Positions 24,523 to 36,539 are shown, counted from the stretch's first letter. The stretch is DNA of 64,000 nt from Flaccisagitta enflata (GCA_965153355.1 OZ231128.1:24738001-24802000); one strand, 5' to 3'. Made by a program: numbers and translations. The notes: generated from the sequence alone by a model not told the origin.

Positions 24523-25094
24523 GAATATCCCGCACTACCTATGTCCATACACCTTACGAACCTTTCTGTCAGTCCCTTCCCCTCGTACTTTGACTCAATT
24601 TCAACTTTCCAATTTTCCCTTAACCAGAAACCTTGAATCTTTGGTTTTATAGGTTATTCGTAAGTTCGGTGCCTTCTGGGGGTATATGAGAGAACTTCAT
24701 ACGTAGATCTCTGCCTTTATTATTTATTCATCGACCTTCGAGCGTGAGACAACGCAATTTTATGTTTGTTTCGCGCTTAGAATCCCCATTCAAACAGTGG
24801 AGAAAATGGATAACAAGATATCCTACATGTAATCAATCATCTGTGCCATCAACATTTGTACATAACTTTAAAACATTCCCATCAGTTGAAAGCATTCAAG
24901 ACGATGGGTTGCGTGTGCATTATTTCATATGGTTGAGCAGGAACACCCATTAACGAATAGAGAGACCGTAATGACTAATCTATAAAACCAAGCAACAACT
25001 AAGGTGCAAAAATGACGGACTGCACAGAGTGGCAACGTATTCAACATGTTCTATTTTGTCTACTGACTGCTTTTCCACTTTGTCGCTCATGAAT

Positions 25095-25284
25095 ATACAA
25101 GTAGATAGAGTGAAGCATCGCTAGAGCGCACCCGCTATTAAGGCATGCCCGCCAATAGGGTATAAAACTTGCTGCCCCATGAGAGATTTTGTTGATATTT
25201 CTAAATTGGCTATAAGGGTGTTGCATTTTAAGGCATAATTTTACCCAGTTCCTTGACACGCGCTCTAGTGAAGCTCAACTGTAT
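25095..25284. mobile_element. Family G MITE, copy 2 (in intron)
   Basis: Inverted relative to 2487-2671. It shares GAGCTTCACTAGAGCGC, the block GGGCATGCCTTAATAGCGGG (both in reverse complement) and most of the sequence between. It ends in CAACTGTA next to exon 25311-25503. Confidence 0.7.
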
Positions 25285-25310
25285 ATAACTTAATAAGTCT
25301 GCGTTGTTAC

Positions 25311-25503
25311 CTTTGAGTTCGCCATTGACGCTGTTAGTTGGTGGAGGATCCCACTTGACTAGGATCGAGGTGGCGCTGGTGTTGGCGGCGCGGATGTTGT
25401 GAGGCGGCGACGAGGGAAGTTCCTCCAGCGTCTTGACGATGACGGAACCCAAAGACGGTCGAGATTCACCGACTTCATTCACGGCGATCACACGAAATTG
25501 ATA
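25311..25503 (-). CDS. Ig/FN3 protein, exon 4: end of FN3-1, start of FN3-2
   Basis: Acceptor ATATCTTTAG, donor AAAG|GTAACA (phase 1). The exon starts YQFRVIAVNEVGESRPS, the textbook F and G strands of an FN3 domain (Y-x-F-R-V-x-A-x-N-x-x-G-x-S-x-P-S). A linker ending ELPSSPP opens FN3-2 (HNIRAANTSATSILVKWDPP, with the conserved tryptophan). The exon stops at NGELK, just before the C' strand. The P-S-x-P-P linker and NG-x-x-x-G loop resemble sidekick, DCC and LAR-type FN3 repeats more than the L1 group, but this is a weak discriminator. GC content is higher than in the flanking introns. Confidence 0.95.
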
Positions 25504-26068
25504 CTAAAGATATGGTGAGAAGGGAAAGAGAAAAAAAATAATCGTGATCAGTCCTAACGCTGAAGATATGCTAGTGTAATTTGGGATTGTGCTTTCATAT
25601 TCAGCGACTGAGTATCAAAACACCTTTTTTATCTTTTATTGTCAATCTCTTCGGCAATTCAGGGTAAATTGAAAGAAACAAAAAAAAAACATTAAACTTG
25701 GTCGTCTTAAGAAATCGGTTTACAAAAGGAAGGAGCGTCGTCGAAGGATAAAAAAGAGAAAATGAAAAAAAAATTACGTTAAATTGCTTGAATCTTCGCT
25801 ACAAGTTTTACAACCGAAACTCAAGAAAGCTAGAAAACCATTACTGACGCTAGATTTGCAAAGAAGCGAGCGTTTAGCCGGTTCTCAATGATGCTAAATG
25901 TTCTTTTTTCTTTTTTTCGCAAATGGATAGGAGCTCAGGGCGAGTGATCATGATCGACCGTTTCCAATCATGTCATTTGAGGGAAATGCCATTTTCAATG
26001 ACAGCTAGAATTCACATTCAAAATATCATCACCGACGAAAGATAGTGTTTTTTATCGAAAATGCGAAC

Positions 26069-26161
26069 CTGCTGGAAGGGTTGCAATCCTCGTATCAATG
26101 CCAAGTTGGATCTGGCGGTAAAATTCATAGATTTTCCCCATAAGTCTTCGATTTGACGGAC
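26069..26161 (-). CDS. Ig/FN3 protein, exon 3: middle of FN3-1
   Basis: A 93-bp exon of 31 codons in phase 0 at both ends. The acceptor is TTTGTCATTCAG and the donor CAG|GTTCGC. It continues YYVVQ of the previous exon as VRQIEDLWGKS (C' to E region, with a tryptophan) and ends RGLQPFQQ, the L-x-P-x-x-x-Y E-F motif; the tyrosine is the first codon of the next exon. A plausible branch point (CCCTAAAC) lies between the CA repeat and the acceptor. Confidence 0.92.
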
Positions 26162-26199
26162 CTGAATGACAAATAGGTAGAGAAGAGTTTGTTTAGGGA

Positions 26200-26649
<450 letters not shown>

Positions 26650-26663
26650 ATATTGGCATTAAC

Positions 26664-26861
26664 CTGAACGACGTAGTAGTCGACTTGTCCAACGTGCTCT
26701 CCTTCGTTGGAGGGCCAAGTGAGATTGACGCCACGACTGCCAGGATCCCCTAAGACCTTCGGAATGTGAGGCTTTGGGGGTTTATCCTTGACCACGACGC
26801 GGACGACGCTTTCTGCACGACGAGCCCCAAGACGTTTGATACACCGATACTTGCCCGAGTC
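26664..26861 (-). CDS. Ig/FN3 protein, exon 2: end of Ig domain and start of FN3-1
   Basis: Acceptor CATCTTGACAG, donor CAG|GTTAAT, 66 codons, phase 0 at both ends. It begins DSGKYRC, the invariant Ig F-strand motif (D-x-G-x-Y-x-C) with the second cysteine of the disulphide, and continues through the G strand (ESVVRVVVKD). The linker KPPKP leads into FN3-1 with its B and C strands (VNLTWPSNEG) and VDYYVVQ, the C' strand start. An Ig domain followed directly by FN3 is the layout of Ig-superfamily adhesion molecules and receptor phosphatases. Confidence 0.95.
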
Positions 26862-27221
26862 CTGTCAAGATGAGAGTTATGGGAATGGATATATGAGTGA
26901 TAGCCATTTATTAACATTTATTTGAAGAGATAACATGGGATGGATTGAGCCCCCATAGACAACCTTTTCGTGAGGCTAACGTCTGGGGCCCAAGAGGACA
27001 GAAGAATAAAATGTGAGGGGGGAGGGGGTGGTGATTATTTCCTTACGTTCCATAGTCACTGTACGAGACGTTGAACGTCAGTCAGTCAATTTGTCCGGAA
27101 AAAATACATCAGCGTGACCATTAATCATATTCTTCCACTGCCCAACAACTGCGTTTTGGGGACCGATCATTAATCAAAAGTTGTACATTCTCGTTATACT
27201 CAAAATGATAAACATACTAAC

Positions 27222-27361
27222 CTTTAGTCTCGCTACTCCTACAACGAGACTAAAGCCGTTTGTAGTTCGGTATTTCCCCGTCGTGTGGATCGTCGCGTTC
27301 CATGACTCAGCCAGCAAACGAACGTTGTGCACCCATGACAAGGATACGATGTCGTCGTCGC
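27222..27361 (-). CDS. Ig/FN3 protein, exon 1 seen: C-to-E part of an Ig domain
   Basis: Acceptor TTTGCATCAG, donor AAG|GTTAGT. Phase 1 at the start (two bases complete a codon), phase 0 at the end. The 46 codons contain the Ig core tryptophan (SLSWVHN), a C'-D region (TIHTTGKYRTTNG) and an E strand (FSLVVGVARLK) that runs into DSGKYRC of the next exon. The first cysteine of this domain must lie in an upstream exon, which I did not find. The long C-C' stretch resembles the last Ig domain before the FN3 repeats in contactin/L1-type proteins. Confidence 0.9.
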
Positions 27362-27539
27362 CTGATGCAAATAAAAAGTGAGCCAATGAATAAAAGAAAT
27401 AAATCTAAATGTAAATAGAATAGGTAGATTTAAGTTTCAATGTCACAATTAATCGATGTAAACATGGGCGACCCGATAGAAGGCTTTTTTCCTCATTGCC
27501 AATGAATCAATGGTTAACCTTTTTTTCGCTTAAAATTCT

Positions 27540-28100
27540 TAAATTTAGTGTTAATGGGGCTTTTGGGTGCTTCACATAGCAAATGTTGGTTATTTCTTTT
27601 CGCCCTCTTTACCTAATGTGGAGTGGCCAATTTAGGGACCTTTATAATTTTTCTTTTATCAAAAAATCATTCATCCTCTGTTTTTTAGAAAATTGTTTTT
27701 GAGGACCTAGTCTGTATAATGCAGTGGGATAAAACAATATGCTGACATTGTTTGAATTAGCTTTTAAAAAAATTTACCTTTCATGAAAATGTTATTCTGC
27801 CTTTATGTTAGCTCTTTCATAGCTTATGTTCTAGAATTTTTGGTTATTTTTACAAACATCAAGATTTTCTAAAATAAATAATTGTACTTTTTGCAACAAA
27901 ACTACACAGGATTTTGCTGAATTCTGGCAAATCTGTAGAAACTTAAAGGTCAAAACAAAAACGGTATATGAAGGAATTTTGAAGAAAGGAAAATGGTCTT
28001 CTTCATGATTTTTGCTCCTTCATATTACCTAAGTAGGGTGAAGGGATACTCCCAACTTTTGCTATGTGAAGCGCCCAAATGGGGCTTTGACCTTCATGTT
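27540..28100. mobile_element. Foldback repeat with imperfect long arms
   Basis: 27552-27620 and 28022-28085 are inverted copies: GGGYGCTTCACATAGCAAA followed by GTTGG, then CGCCCT/CACCCT..TAGGTAAT. Arms are about 70-100 bp. The centre is AT-rich and non-coding. Confidence 0.7.
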
Positions 28101-28299
28101 AATTCTCGAGTGGAGTCCAGTCATGTTTCGTTACACATGTTTCAACAGCCAGGTCATGCACTTGCTCATTCTAATCCCATAACATAGTGTATTTTTCATT
28201 ACAGTGTCAGATATTCAATCTTGTTTGTTCACATCACAACTTTCTTCGGTGCACCCAGACCTCATTGAATGTAAATGAAATACTCAAAAAATCAAAAAG

Positions 28300-28935
28300 T
28301 AACACGCCACTAGTGCCCTCAGGGTGGAAAAAAGTTCAAGTTCAGTGACCATTACCCCCACTTGGTTTTTTAGGCTCTACTCAATGTAGGGAAGTGTTTT
28401 CTAGCCAAATTTAAATCATCCACGGGGCGCTTTTTGAAAAAAATGAAAAATTCAAAAATTTTTGCATGATTTTTGATAAAAGAATGGTTGGTTCAACTTA
28501 TTTTCTGATAGCATATTGTCATTCCTGGTGAAATTTCCTTTAATTTAATAGGTCACACTAAAGGGTTTTGAAAAAAAAAAAAGTTTCAATTTTTATGCTA
28601 CCGTTACAAAAATCATAACGGTAGCTTGAAATATAAAAATTGTATTTCTTTTTAAAACCCTATAGTGCGACCTATCAAATAAAAGGGAATTTAGCCAGGA
28701 TTAACAATATGCTATCAAAAAATAAGTCAGACTAACCTGTGAAATTTTGTATGCAAAATCAAGCTAGAAATCTTGAATTTTTCATTTTATTTAAAAAGCG
28801 CCCCAAGGATGATTTGATTTTGGCTAGAAAACACTTCCCCACATTGAGTAGATCTTACAAAACCAGGTGGGGGCAATGACCACTAAACTTGAACTGTTTT
28901 CCACCCTGGCGGCACTAGTGACGCGTACACGTAAC
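28300..28935. mobile_element. Giant palindrome (about 310-bp arms)
   Basis: The arms meet at GCTACCGTTA...TAACGGTAGC (28598-28625) with an 8-nt loop. They run out to CACTAGTGCC at each end (28308-28317 and 28911-28920). Paired landmarks include TTCTAGCCAAA/TTTGGCTAGAA and GGGGCGCTTTTT/AAAAAGCGCCCC. Arms are diverged by a few percent plus indels. Foldback-type MITE, non-coding. Confidence 0.85.
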
Positions 28936-28972
28936 ACCCATCAAAATTCAAAATGTAAATTCTAGTCAAAAC

Positions 28973-29749
28973 CAGCGGCGTAGGAGAGTAAAGATTTTAA
29001 GGACTTCAACCCTCAGTTGGTGTCCGACAAATTTAGGGTCCCAACTGAAGCCAACCAAAAAATTCTACCATATACACGCTTTTCATTTTATAAGAACATG
29101 GATTTTCAAAGTCAGCTTCAGCATTCTTATTTTCAGCCCATTTTTGAGGCTCAGGCGTTCTTAATATGTTCTTATTTTTTAATTATATAATCTTTTTAAT
29201 TATATATCCATATTAATATAAAAATTTGTTTTTTAGGCAATTTAAACAAAAAGAACTTTTTCATTAATTAAAAAGAAATGTAAGATTAATATTTAATAGA
29301 TAATGAATCATCATTTTAGAAAGCATTGTCAAAGTATCCATCATTCAGGGTTTTTTATCTAATTTTACTATTTTTTTTAAACTTCTATTTTTATTTTCAA
29401 ATCTGAGGCTCTGTATGTTCTTAAGATGTTCTTATTTTTTGGCTACATCTGAGGCTGATGTTCTTATAAACAGTGTTCTTATAAAAAGAAAAGCGTGTAG
29501 CTATACATATTGGTGATTACTGTAATTTTTAAGGAAAAAAAGTTGATAAACACTCATTTTTCCCTTTCCTTCTTTCCTTTCTTGCTTTCTTTCACTTTTT
29601 TTCCTTTTCTTCCATTCTTTTCCTTTCTTTCCCTTCTTTTTTTCTTTCTTCCTTTTTTCTCTAAGAAAATTTAGTGTCCCGACAACTTTAGTGTCCCGAC
29701 AACAGGGACTTCAATTGAAGTCCCTGAAGTCCCTTCTCCTACGCCGCTG
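28973..29749. mobile_element. hAT-type non-autonomous element, 777 bp
   Basis: Perfect 13-bp ends CAGCGGCGTAGGA (inverted at the right) lie within a perfect 8-bp target duplication GTCAAAAC (28965-28972 and 29750-29757). An 8-bp duplication and CA-G-starting ends are hallmarks of hAT transposons. No transposase frame is present. Another inverted-repeat element is nested at 29070-29510. Confidence 0.87.
29070..29510. mobile_element. Inverted-repeat element nested in the hAT-type element
   Basis: Ends TACACGCTTTTCATTTTATAAGAAC and its inverse at about 29477-29503. The interior repeats TTCTTA..TGTTCTTATTTTTT several times. AT-rich, non-coding. Confidence 0.65.
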
Positions 29750-29757
29750 GTCAAAAC

Positions 29758-30489
29758 GCGTTTGATCATCACTCATGCGAGGTTGTCATCTTCTGACAAC
29801 TGAAATCACTCTACGATCAGGCGCATCTTCAACAACTGTTTCTATTTTTCCCCTCGTCTGTCAGTAATAAGTAAAAACAAAAAAAAATGATGTTACGAGA
29901 GACAGAATACCGCCTTCTTTGTGCACTTCATGCTTATAAAAAGTATTTTGTTTTGATCAATATGACAGAAGTAACAAAAACATTCAGAAATATGCATTTG
30001 AGGTCGTTGCCCTTTATTAGGCATCCAATGTATCGAGAATTCCGGGATTTAGGGCACATCGGGGAGTTATAGACTGTCTTAACTTTCAGTTCTGACGTAA
30101 ATTTGACCTTGTCCTATCAAAAATCACCAATCGCCTAAGCCTTTTATTGTGTTACATAAGAAATTACTGGCAAAAACTGTTCTTTTGTTTTTCTTTCTAT
30201 TGGAAATGCGGCAGCACCTGCAGGAGCAGCGGCAGAGGACTTGAAAGCAGCTGCGGTTGCTTGATTTTTGAAGAATTTATGATAATAGTACACATTTAAA
30301 ACTCAAAAGCGCGATATGTTCCACCTGGAACCGAGCATTGTCCACTTACACCCAGCAAGTTAAGACAGCCCCTCATTCACTTATCTATTTTTTTGACTAG
30401 TACTTTGCGTTTTTAGCTGGAAATTTCCCGCCTACCTTTATCTGTCTGACGAATATTACAATTTATGGCATGAAAGAAATAAAGCCTTC
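29758..30489. other. Unique sequence, no secure gene
   Basis: Holds a 61-codon frame (29887-30072) and a short alanine-rich frame ending in TGA at about 30262. Neither has enough support to call. Confidence 0.35.
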
Positions 30490-30860
30490 CACTGTATGGC
30501 CTAATGTTAGTTACTCGGAAAAAATGCCTCGGCATAGCGGCCCTTACTGGGGGGTAGTATGGACCCTCCCCATCACATCCATACCAGGAGCAAAATGTTT
30601 TACTGGGAAATTAGGCCAAAATAGCCTAATATAGCCATTTCTCAGGTCATTTCTGTTCTTTCATGGGATTTTCGGCTTTTTTTTTCATATGACTGGTTTT
30701 TCTTTCTAAGAATGATGCCAACGGGTATTTCTTTACCATATGGATACATGCCAGGCCAAAGCAAGAATAAAATCTGGTCAAATTGACCTAATATGGCCTG
30801 ATCTAAGGCATTTTTCAGGCAAAAAATCCATTTTATCGACTTTTAAACATTAAGAATAAT
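30490..30860 (+). repeat. Family D dispersed repeat, copy 1
   Basis: Contains GTATGGCCTAATGTTAGTTACTCGG, GCCTCGGCATAGCGGCCC and CCATCACATCCATACCA. The same landmarks occur in reverse at 38230-38370. Confidence 0.7.
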
Positions 30861-31455
30861 TTTTCGAGCTTCTCCTCTCTGTTACTGTTATCTTGCAATT
30901 TATCTACACTGAATGAAAATAATCTTGGCCTGGGAAGCCAAAATCTCAGGTCAAGATGAAGTTTTTAGGCCGAATACTGTCATTTTACAGCCCTTAAATC
31001 TCTATCAGGAAGAATGAAACTTTGATAACTGATAATTGATCATATTTCCTCGAGAATTATTACCCTTACATATGAATTCATAATGTCAATTTTTTTTTTT
31101 TTACATTCTTGCTATGCTCCCCCACCCCCCCCCCCTCCCAGAATCCTAAACTGAAAACTAAGACAACCTTAATGGTGGCGTGCAGAGAATCAACTTTTAT
31201 CCATAACCAAAATATTTTCAACGTAATACATTTCATTGATTTTCAATTTGATCTGTCATTGGAGCTAGAAGGCAAATTAACGAAAAATCATTAAGTAAAT
31301 CATAACGGATGGTCTTTGAGCGGCGTGAATTTAGATGGCGTTTTTGTCGATTTCCAATTTACTTCAGCCTTTGAGCAGTGAATTCTTGAGTGATTTTAAG
31401 GAGAGTGTGTGCGTACGCTTTGGAAGTTGTGACGTGTGGGAGTTGATAACAGTCA

Positions 31456-31549
<94 letters not shown>

Positions 31550-31675
31550 CATTGTCGTCGTTGTCGTTGTCGTCGTTGTCGTTGTTGTCATCATTGTTGT
31601 CGTCAACGTTGTTGTTGTTGTCGTCGTCTTTGTCGTCGTCGTCGTTGTCGTTGTTGTTGGTGATGGTGGTGGTTG
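31456..31675. repeat. (GTC/GTT)n microsatellite
   Basis: GTC-rich at both sides, pure GTT in the middle (31485-31550). Confidence 0.95.
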
Positions 31676-32045
31676 TTTTAAATGCTGTTGTTGTTATTGT
31701 TGTTTTTGCTGTTTTGAACAGGATCTCACTCCAGATTAAGCCGGAGCAGGAGCCAAAAAGTTATCTGAAATCTGGCCACATCAGCTCATGTTGACCAGGC
31801 TCTTGAATGTGAAAGCCGAATATGTTTCCTAAAGGTAATTTTTTAGTAAAGCTAATGATCAAAGAGAAGAAATAAAAACTGATACAACGTTATATTATCT
31901 TCACGCCTCCTGACATGGTATTTAAGGATGAAAAATAATGTGTTTGACTAAAATAAGTCATTTTGGCCTTTAATTCTGGCTATTCTAGCTGGAAAAAGTT
32001 TTACACAATGGAAATATACCCAGAGGTAAGTTTCAGAGAAAATAA

Positions 32046-32145
32046 GACCGGATACACGGCTACCCTAATTGAAGCAGGTGGGCAGGAGTAATGCTGGAGA
32101 AGGTCACTAGGGCATATGGGCAGGAGCCGTATGCTCAAAAACGCC
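32046..32145 (-). mobile_element. Family A fragment A21 (far end only)
   Basis: GACCGGATACACGGCTACCC then GGTGGGCAGGAG, the conserved end opposite the hairpin. It breaks off before the GACC block. Confidence 0.65.
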
Positions 32146-32284
32146 AAAAAGTGATAAGGCACAGTGTCTTATGTATGTCACCCCTAAGCAATTTGGCAAA
32201 AGTCACAAATATCACAATTTTTTGCCTTAAACCAATCATATGTATTGCATAGAAGTCAAAAAAAGTTATAGAGCACATTCGGTA

Positions 32285-33180
32285 AAGAATTGACGACGCA
32301 GTGCCGTAAAATGCCGTAAAATTCCGTAATAATGGCATTTTTGCCAGTTTTTCAGGTTAATGATGTTTAAAAAAGTTGTTATGGTTGGCAAATGGTCATA
32401 CAGTAACTGTGTGGCTCTGAGATATACTCATACCTAAGATCAAGTGAAACCGTCATCATTCAGCGTCATTTTTTGCCGTAAAATGCCGTAAAAATGGCTA
32501 TTTTCACACTTTTCTAGGTCGTTATTGTTTTAAAGCAGCTGTAATAGGTGGCAAAGGGTCAAATTCTAATGGTTTGGCTCTGGAACATACTCTTGCCAAA
32601 AATTGAATGGAGCCGTCATCATTCAGTGTCATTTTTTGCCGTAAAATACCGTAAAAATGGCTATTTTCACACTTTTTTAAGTCGTAAATGTTTTAAAACA
32701 GCTGTAATAGGTGGCAAAGGGTCAAATACTAATGGTTTGGCTCTGGAACATACTCTTGCTAAAAATTGAATGGAGCCGTCATCGTTCAGTGTCATTTTTA
32801 GCCGTAAAATGCCGTAAAAATGGCTATTTTCACACTTTTTTAAGTCGTAAATGTTTTAAAACAGCTGTAATAGGTGGCAAAGGGTCAAATACTGATGGTT
32901 CGGCTCTGGAACATACTCTTGCCAAAAATTGAGTGGAGCCGTCATCATTCAGTGTCATTTTTTGCCGTAAAATACCGTAAAAATGGCTATTTTCACACTT
33001 TTTTAAGTTGTAAATGTTTTAAAACAGCTGTAATAGGTGGCAAAGGGTCAAATACTAATGATTTGGCTCTGGAACATACTCTTGCCAAAAATTGAGTGGA
33101 GCCGTCATCATTCAGTGTCATTTTTTGCCGTAAAATGCTGTAAAAATGGTTATTTTCACACTTTTTTAAGTCGTAAACGT
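32285..33180. repeat. 163-bp tandem satellite, about 5.5 copies
   Basis: The landmark CGTCATC.TTCAG recurs at 32451, 32614, 32777, 32940 and 33103 (spacing 163, 163, 163, 163). Each unit has TTGCCGTAAAATNCCGTAAA and GTAATAGGTGGCAAAGGGTC. The first unit is the most diverged and the next ones are nearly identical. The three 73-codon frames over it are by-products of the period. The array is cut at its right by family B copy B5. Confidence 0.93.
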
Positions 33181-33187
33181 GGTTAGA

Positions 33188-33672
33188 GGGGCAGCGGCCC
33201 CAAAGGGTCCAATGACCTATGCTGTTTTTATTTGGGCCTTAAGGATGGAATTAGGGCCTGGAGGCTGGAATTGGGGCCTTGAGGCTTGGATAAGGGCCTC
33301 AAGGCTAGGATTTGAGCTTTGAGGCTGGGATTTGAGCTTTGAGGCTGGGATTTGAGCTTTGAGGCTGGGATTTGAGCTTGGAAGCTGGGATTTGAGCTTT
33401 GAGGCTAGGATTTGAGCTTCGAGGCTAGGATTTGTGCCTCAGGGCTGGGTTTTGAGCCTTGAGGCTGGGATTTTAGCCTGGAGACAGATTTGGGCCTCAA
33501 GGCTGGGATTTGAGCTTCGAAGCTGGGGTTTGAGCCTTGAAGCTTGGATTTGGGTCTCGAGTCTAGGATTTGGGCCTTGAGGGGGGGGGGGGGCGGAGAA
33601 GGAGAAGAAGAAGGAGAAATTTCCACTATGTGTGAAAGCATAGGTCATCGGCCCCTTTGGGGCCGCTGCCCA
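33188..33672. mobile_element. Family B copy B5
   Basis: Bounded by GGGCAGCGGCCCCAAAGGGTCC...CCTATGC and CATAGGTCATCGGCCCC...GGGGCCGCTGCCC. About 17 copies of a 20-bp unit (GAGGCTGGGATTTGAGCTTT) fill the centre. A G14-type run lies at 33580-33594. Confidence 0.8.
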
Positions 33673-33676
33673 AAAA

Positions 33677-33745
33677 GGAGAGAAGAGAGAGAAGAGAGAG
33701 AAGAGAGAGCGAGTGAAGAGAGAGAAGAGCGAGAAGAGAGAGAAG

Positions 33746-33837
<92 letters not shown>
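33677..33837. repeat. (GA)n microsatellite
   Basis: GAAGAGA variants at the left, pure GA to 33837; adjoins the CCCAAAAAGG end of B5. Confidence 0.95.
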
Positions 33838-33840
<3 letters not shown>

Positions 33841-33961
33841 GATTTAAAATGTTTTCGTGATCAACCAACCGACGAACCGACCAACTGACGGACGGACATG
33901 ACCTTTTACAGAATTGCGAGCACAGTTTTCAGATACGACTACATTACTGATATCTACTTAC

Positions 33962-34028
33962 AAATGCTTTCTGTGGGTGTATCCTTCTAGCTTTTCTTGA
34001 GCTTCGATTTCCGCGACGGCAACGCCGC
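33962..34028 (-). CDS. Putative 67-bp exon, product unknown
   Basis: The acceptor is a pyrimidine-rich tract ending GGGGCTAG, and the donor is TTT|GTAAGT. The open frame reads GVAVAEIEAQEKLEGYTHRKH, with no stop and a charged helical composition. Phases are 1 at the start and 2 at the end, so it cannot join the Ig exon at 27361 directly. It could be an upstream exon of the Ig/FN3 gene with others missing, or part of a different gene. Not recognised. Confidence 0.35.
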
Positions 34029-34494
34029 CTAGCCCCGTCAAAAAGTGAGCGAAAAAAGCAAAAAATGTGTGCAACTGGTGCAAATCCATTTTTGAAGAGG
34101 CAAAGGAGAAATTTTAGGAAAATAAGGAAAACCACAACTCCAATTATAACTGTTGGTTGCCAATACATCTTGTTAGTGAGCAAATAGATAATGAAAGTGA
34201 TCTTTCAGCGAAAAGGGGCGGATGTATTTGATTCTGAGGAAAACCTGATTTAGTGGATTTTATTACCCCTTCTTGGTGACGGTTGTCGAACTCGTGAGAT
34301 GCGTAAAACCAACACGTTGATGTGCCCGAAAACAAAAGACTCAATCTCCTCCGACTTTCAATGTCCCTGAATATTTTTATGAGAGAAGATCTGTCCATGC
34401 TCCAGTCCTTACTATTGTCTGTCCGTTAAATCAAAATCATCTCATTCACCTACTACCTGATCCATTCCATTCTATTTTCAAACTTGCACGTTTC

Positions 34495-34580
34495 TAGTCG
34501 CGGATTCGCGAATCTATAAGAGGCTTTGTCCGTCCGTTGGTTCATCCGTTAGTCAGTCAGTCTGTTGGTTTGTGAGTAAG
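34495..34580 (+). mobile_element. Family A copy A6 (truncated)
   Basis: Hairpin AGTCGCGGATTCGCGAATCT (34496-34515, one mismatch), then CTATAAGAGGCTTTGTCCGTCCG. Confidence 0.6.
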
Positions 34581-34889
34581 AGTTGGAAAGCGGAAAAACA
34601 ATTGTTGAAGAGGTGTATGAGGGGGGGGGAATTTGAAAGTCCTTGCCCATTCATCCGCGACGATATTGTAACACTAGCTACATAGACTAGTTTTTCCAAA
34701 AATGAAAATTAATTGTATTGGATTATCACACCTCTCTGGATACGCCCCAAGAGGTATGAAAAGACCATTTTTGCCACTGTGTCATTTGTCATCAGGAACA
34801 TCTTAAATTTTTTCATTTATATAACTCTTTTGGTAGAATAAAGGTATTTTTAACATTTTTTAAGCATAAAATTTTTTTTTCAGCTTTGA

Positions 34890-35570
34890 AAATTCTAATG
34901 AATACTGAAAATGTGAGGCAATAGTTTGGATATACACATTTTAACCCTTCACAACATGTTTTTTGAGATAACATACAAATTAGAGCTTAAAATAGCTTAA
35001 AAATGATAAAATATGGTTTTTTTCTGCAATTTTGATCTTTAAACTTTAAAAAATCCCCGACAACTGGTTGTTCTGGGTAAAAAAATCTTTACTCAAACTA
35101 TGACTACACATTACAAGGATTTTTCTGGATAAATACAGCTGCATAAACAGTTTTTTGCTCAAAAATGCTAAAAAAGCCATAATTTTGTTATTTTTAAGCT
35201 ATTTTTGGGCTATAAACCCAAAACTATCATGAATAACTGGTTATTCAGGGCATAAGCATTTATACTCGGACTAATACTATTCATTTCTAGAATTTTTTTT
35301 GAGTTTTTATGCTTCAATAACATGAAAAAACTTAAAAACGCTGAAAAAAGCAATATTTTGCTATTTTTAGCCTATTTTTAAGCTCTTTTCTGATAAATGT
35401 GTAAAAAAACTTGTTGTTACAGGTAGAAATGTGTATGTTTAGACTATTGCCACAAATTTCCAGGATTCATGGGGATTTTTGAAGCTACATAAACAATTAT
35501 TAACAAAAAAAATGCTAAAAATAAGCTTTTTTTACCTAAAAAGTGCTATAAACAAAAAAATTTGAGATGA
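34890..35570. repeat. Degenerate tandem repeat, period about 175 bp
   Basis: CAACTGGTTGTTCTGGG (~35058), TAACTGGTTATTCAGGG (~35235) and CTTGTTGTTACAGGTAG (~35409) mark successive diverged units, each ending in AAAATGCTAAAAA-like sequence. Confidence 0.5.
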
Positions 35571-36530
35571 ATTTTTTTGTTTTTTTGTTTTGTTTACAAT
35601 ATGGAAATAACTGAACTGATAATTGGCCATTTTTGACTTTTCCAAAAATTTTGGATAATTTCACCCAAAATCATGGTTTTTTTGCGTATAGTATTTGGGC
35701 GAGTATCATCGATTCGATCGGCTATAGTGTACGCAAATAGTCTCTAGGGTCAGTGACAACCCTCATGCAAAATTTGGAGACAATAGGAGCAAAACAGCCA
35801 AAAAAAATGCGTTTTTTCAATTTTTAAGTGATAGGTCAGTTGGGCTGGTATGCATATTAAAAAAAAAATTCAACTGTTGGTTTTGGAAACACCATATCAA
35901 GGTAGTATTTCTCCTAAAAATATATGGAGTCAGCTAAATTTTGGTTGTAGATATTCAAATTTGATTTTTGTCATTTTTGTCATTTTTGATATTCTGGCAA
36001 ATTTGGTCAAAAATGACTGAAAGCCCGCCAGAGTCCGGGTATTTTGACACTGGTCCTGGAAACTACCCTTATAGGGCTTTCAAATTGTGAAAAAAAATTC
36101 ATGGGGTTTTCTGGGGTAATATAAGTTTCAGGTCCATTTTGTATTCTATGTTAAAAAAGATGAAAAAGTGTACTTTTTTGTTTATCGCGACTAGGATACT
36201 AGACTATATGGGATTTTTTTTTCAGATACCAGTGGAGCTGCTCAAAACCGAGCCAGCAAAAAAATCCGCATGTCCATAATGCAATTTTTAGAGCCACAGC
36301 GACCGATTTTGTAACAACGATTCATGACGAAAAAGGTCGAAATTTCAACCCCCCAAAAAAGTCAATTTTCAACATTGTGGAGGTCGTAGCGCCACGTTAG
36401 TCGGAAAAAAAGTTGAAAATCATTAGTTTGGTCTTAGTTTACGTTTTACCTGGCCATTAAAAAAAAAATTAACGCCAAAATCTCAATTTTGATTTTTGAC
36501 CCCCCAAAGTTAGCCCCGGTGACGCTTTTC
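35571..36530. other. AT-rich unique sequence
   Basis: Stops throughout on both strands; many A/T homopolymers. Nothing recognised. Confidence 0.4.
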
Positions 36531-36539
36531 ATCAAGATA

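Noticed and set aside
30205-30265. Alanine-rich terminal exon ending AEDLKAAAVA
   Set aside because: Very short, the acceptor is poor, and there is no polyadenylation signal within a reasonable distance.
32548-33095. Three similar 73-codon proteins in a row
   Set aside because: They repeat with the 163-bp satellite period and each runs into the next unit, so they are satellite artefacts.
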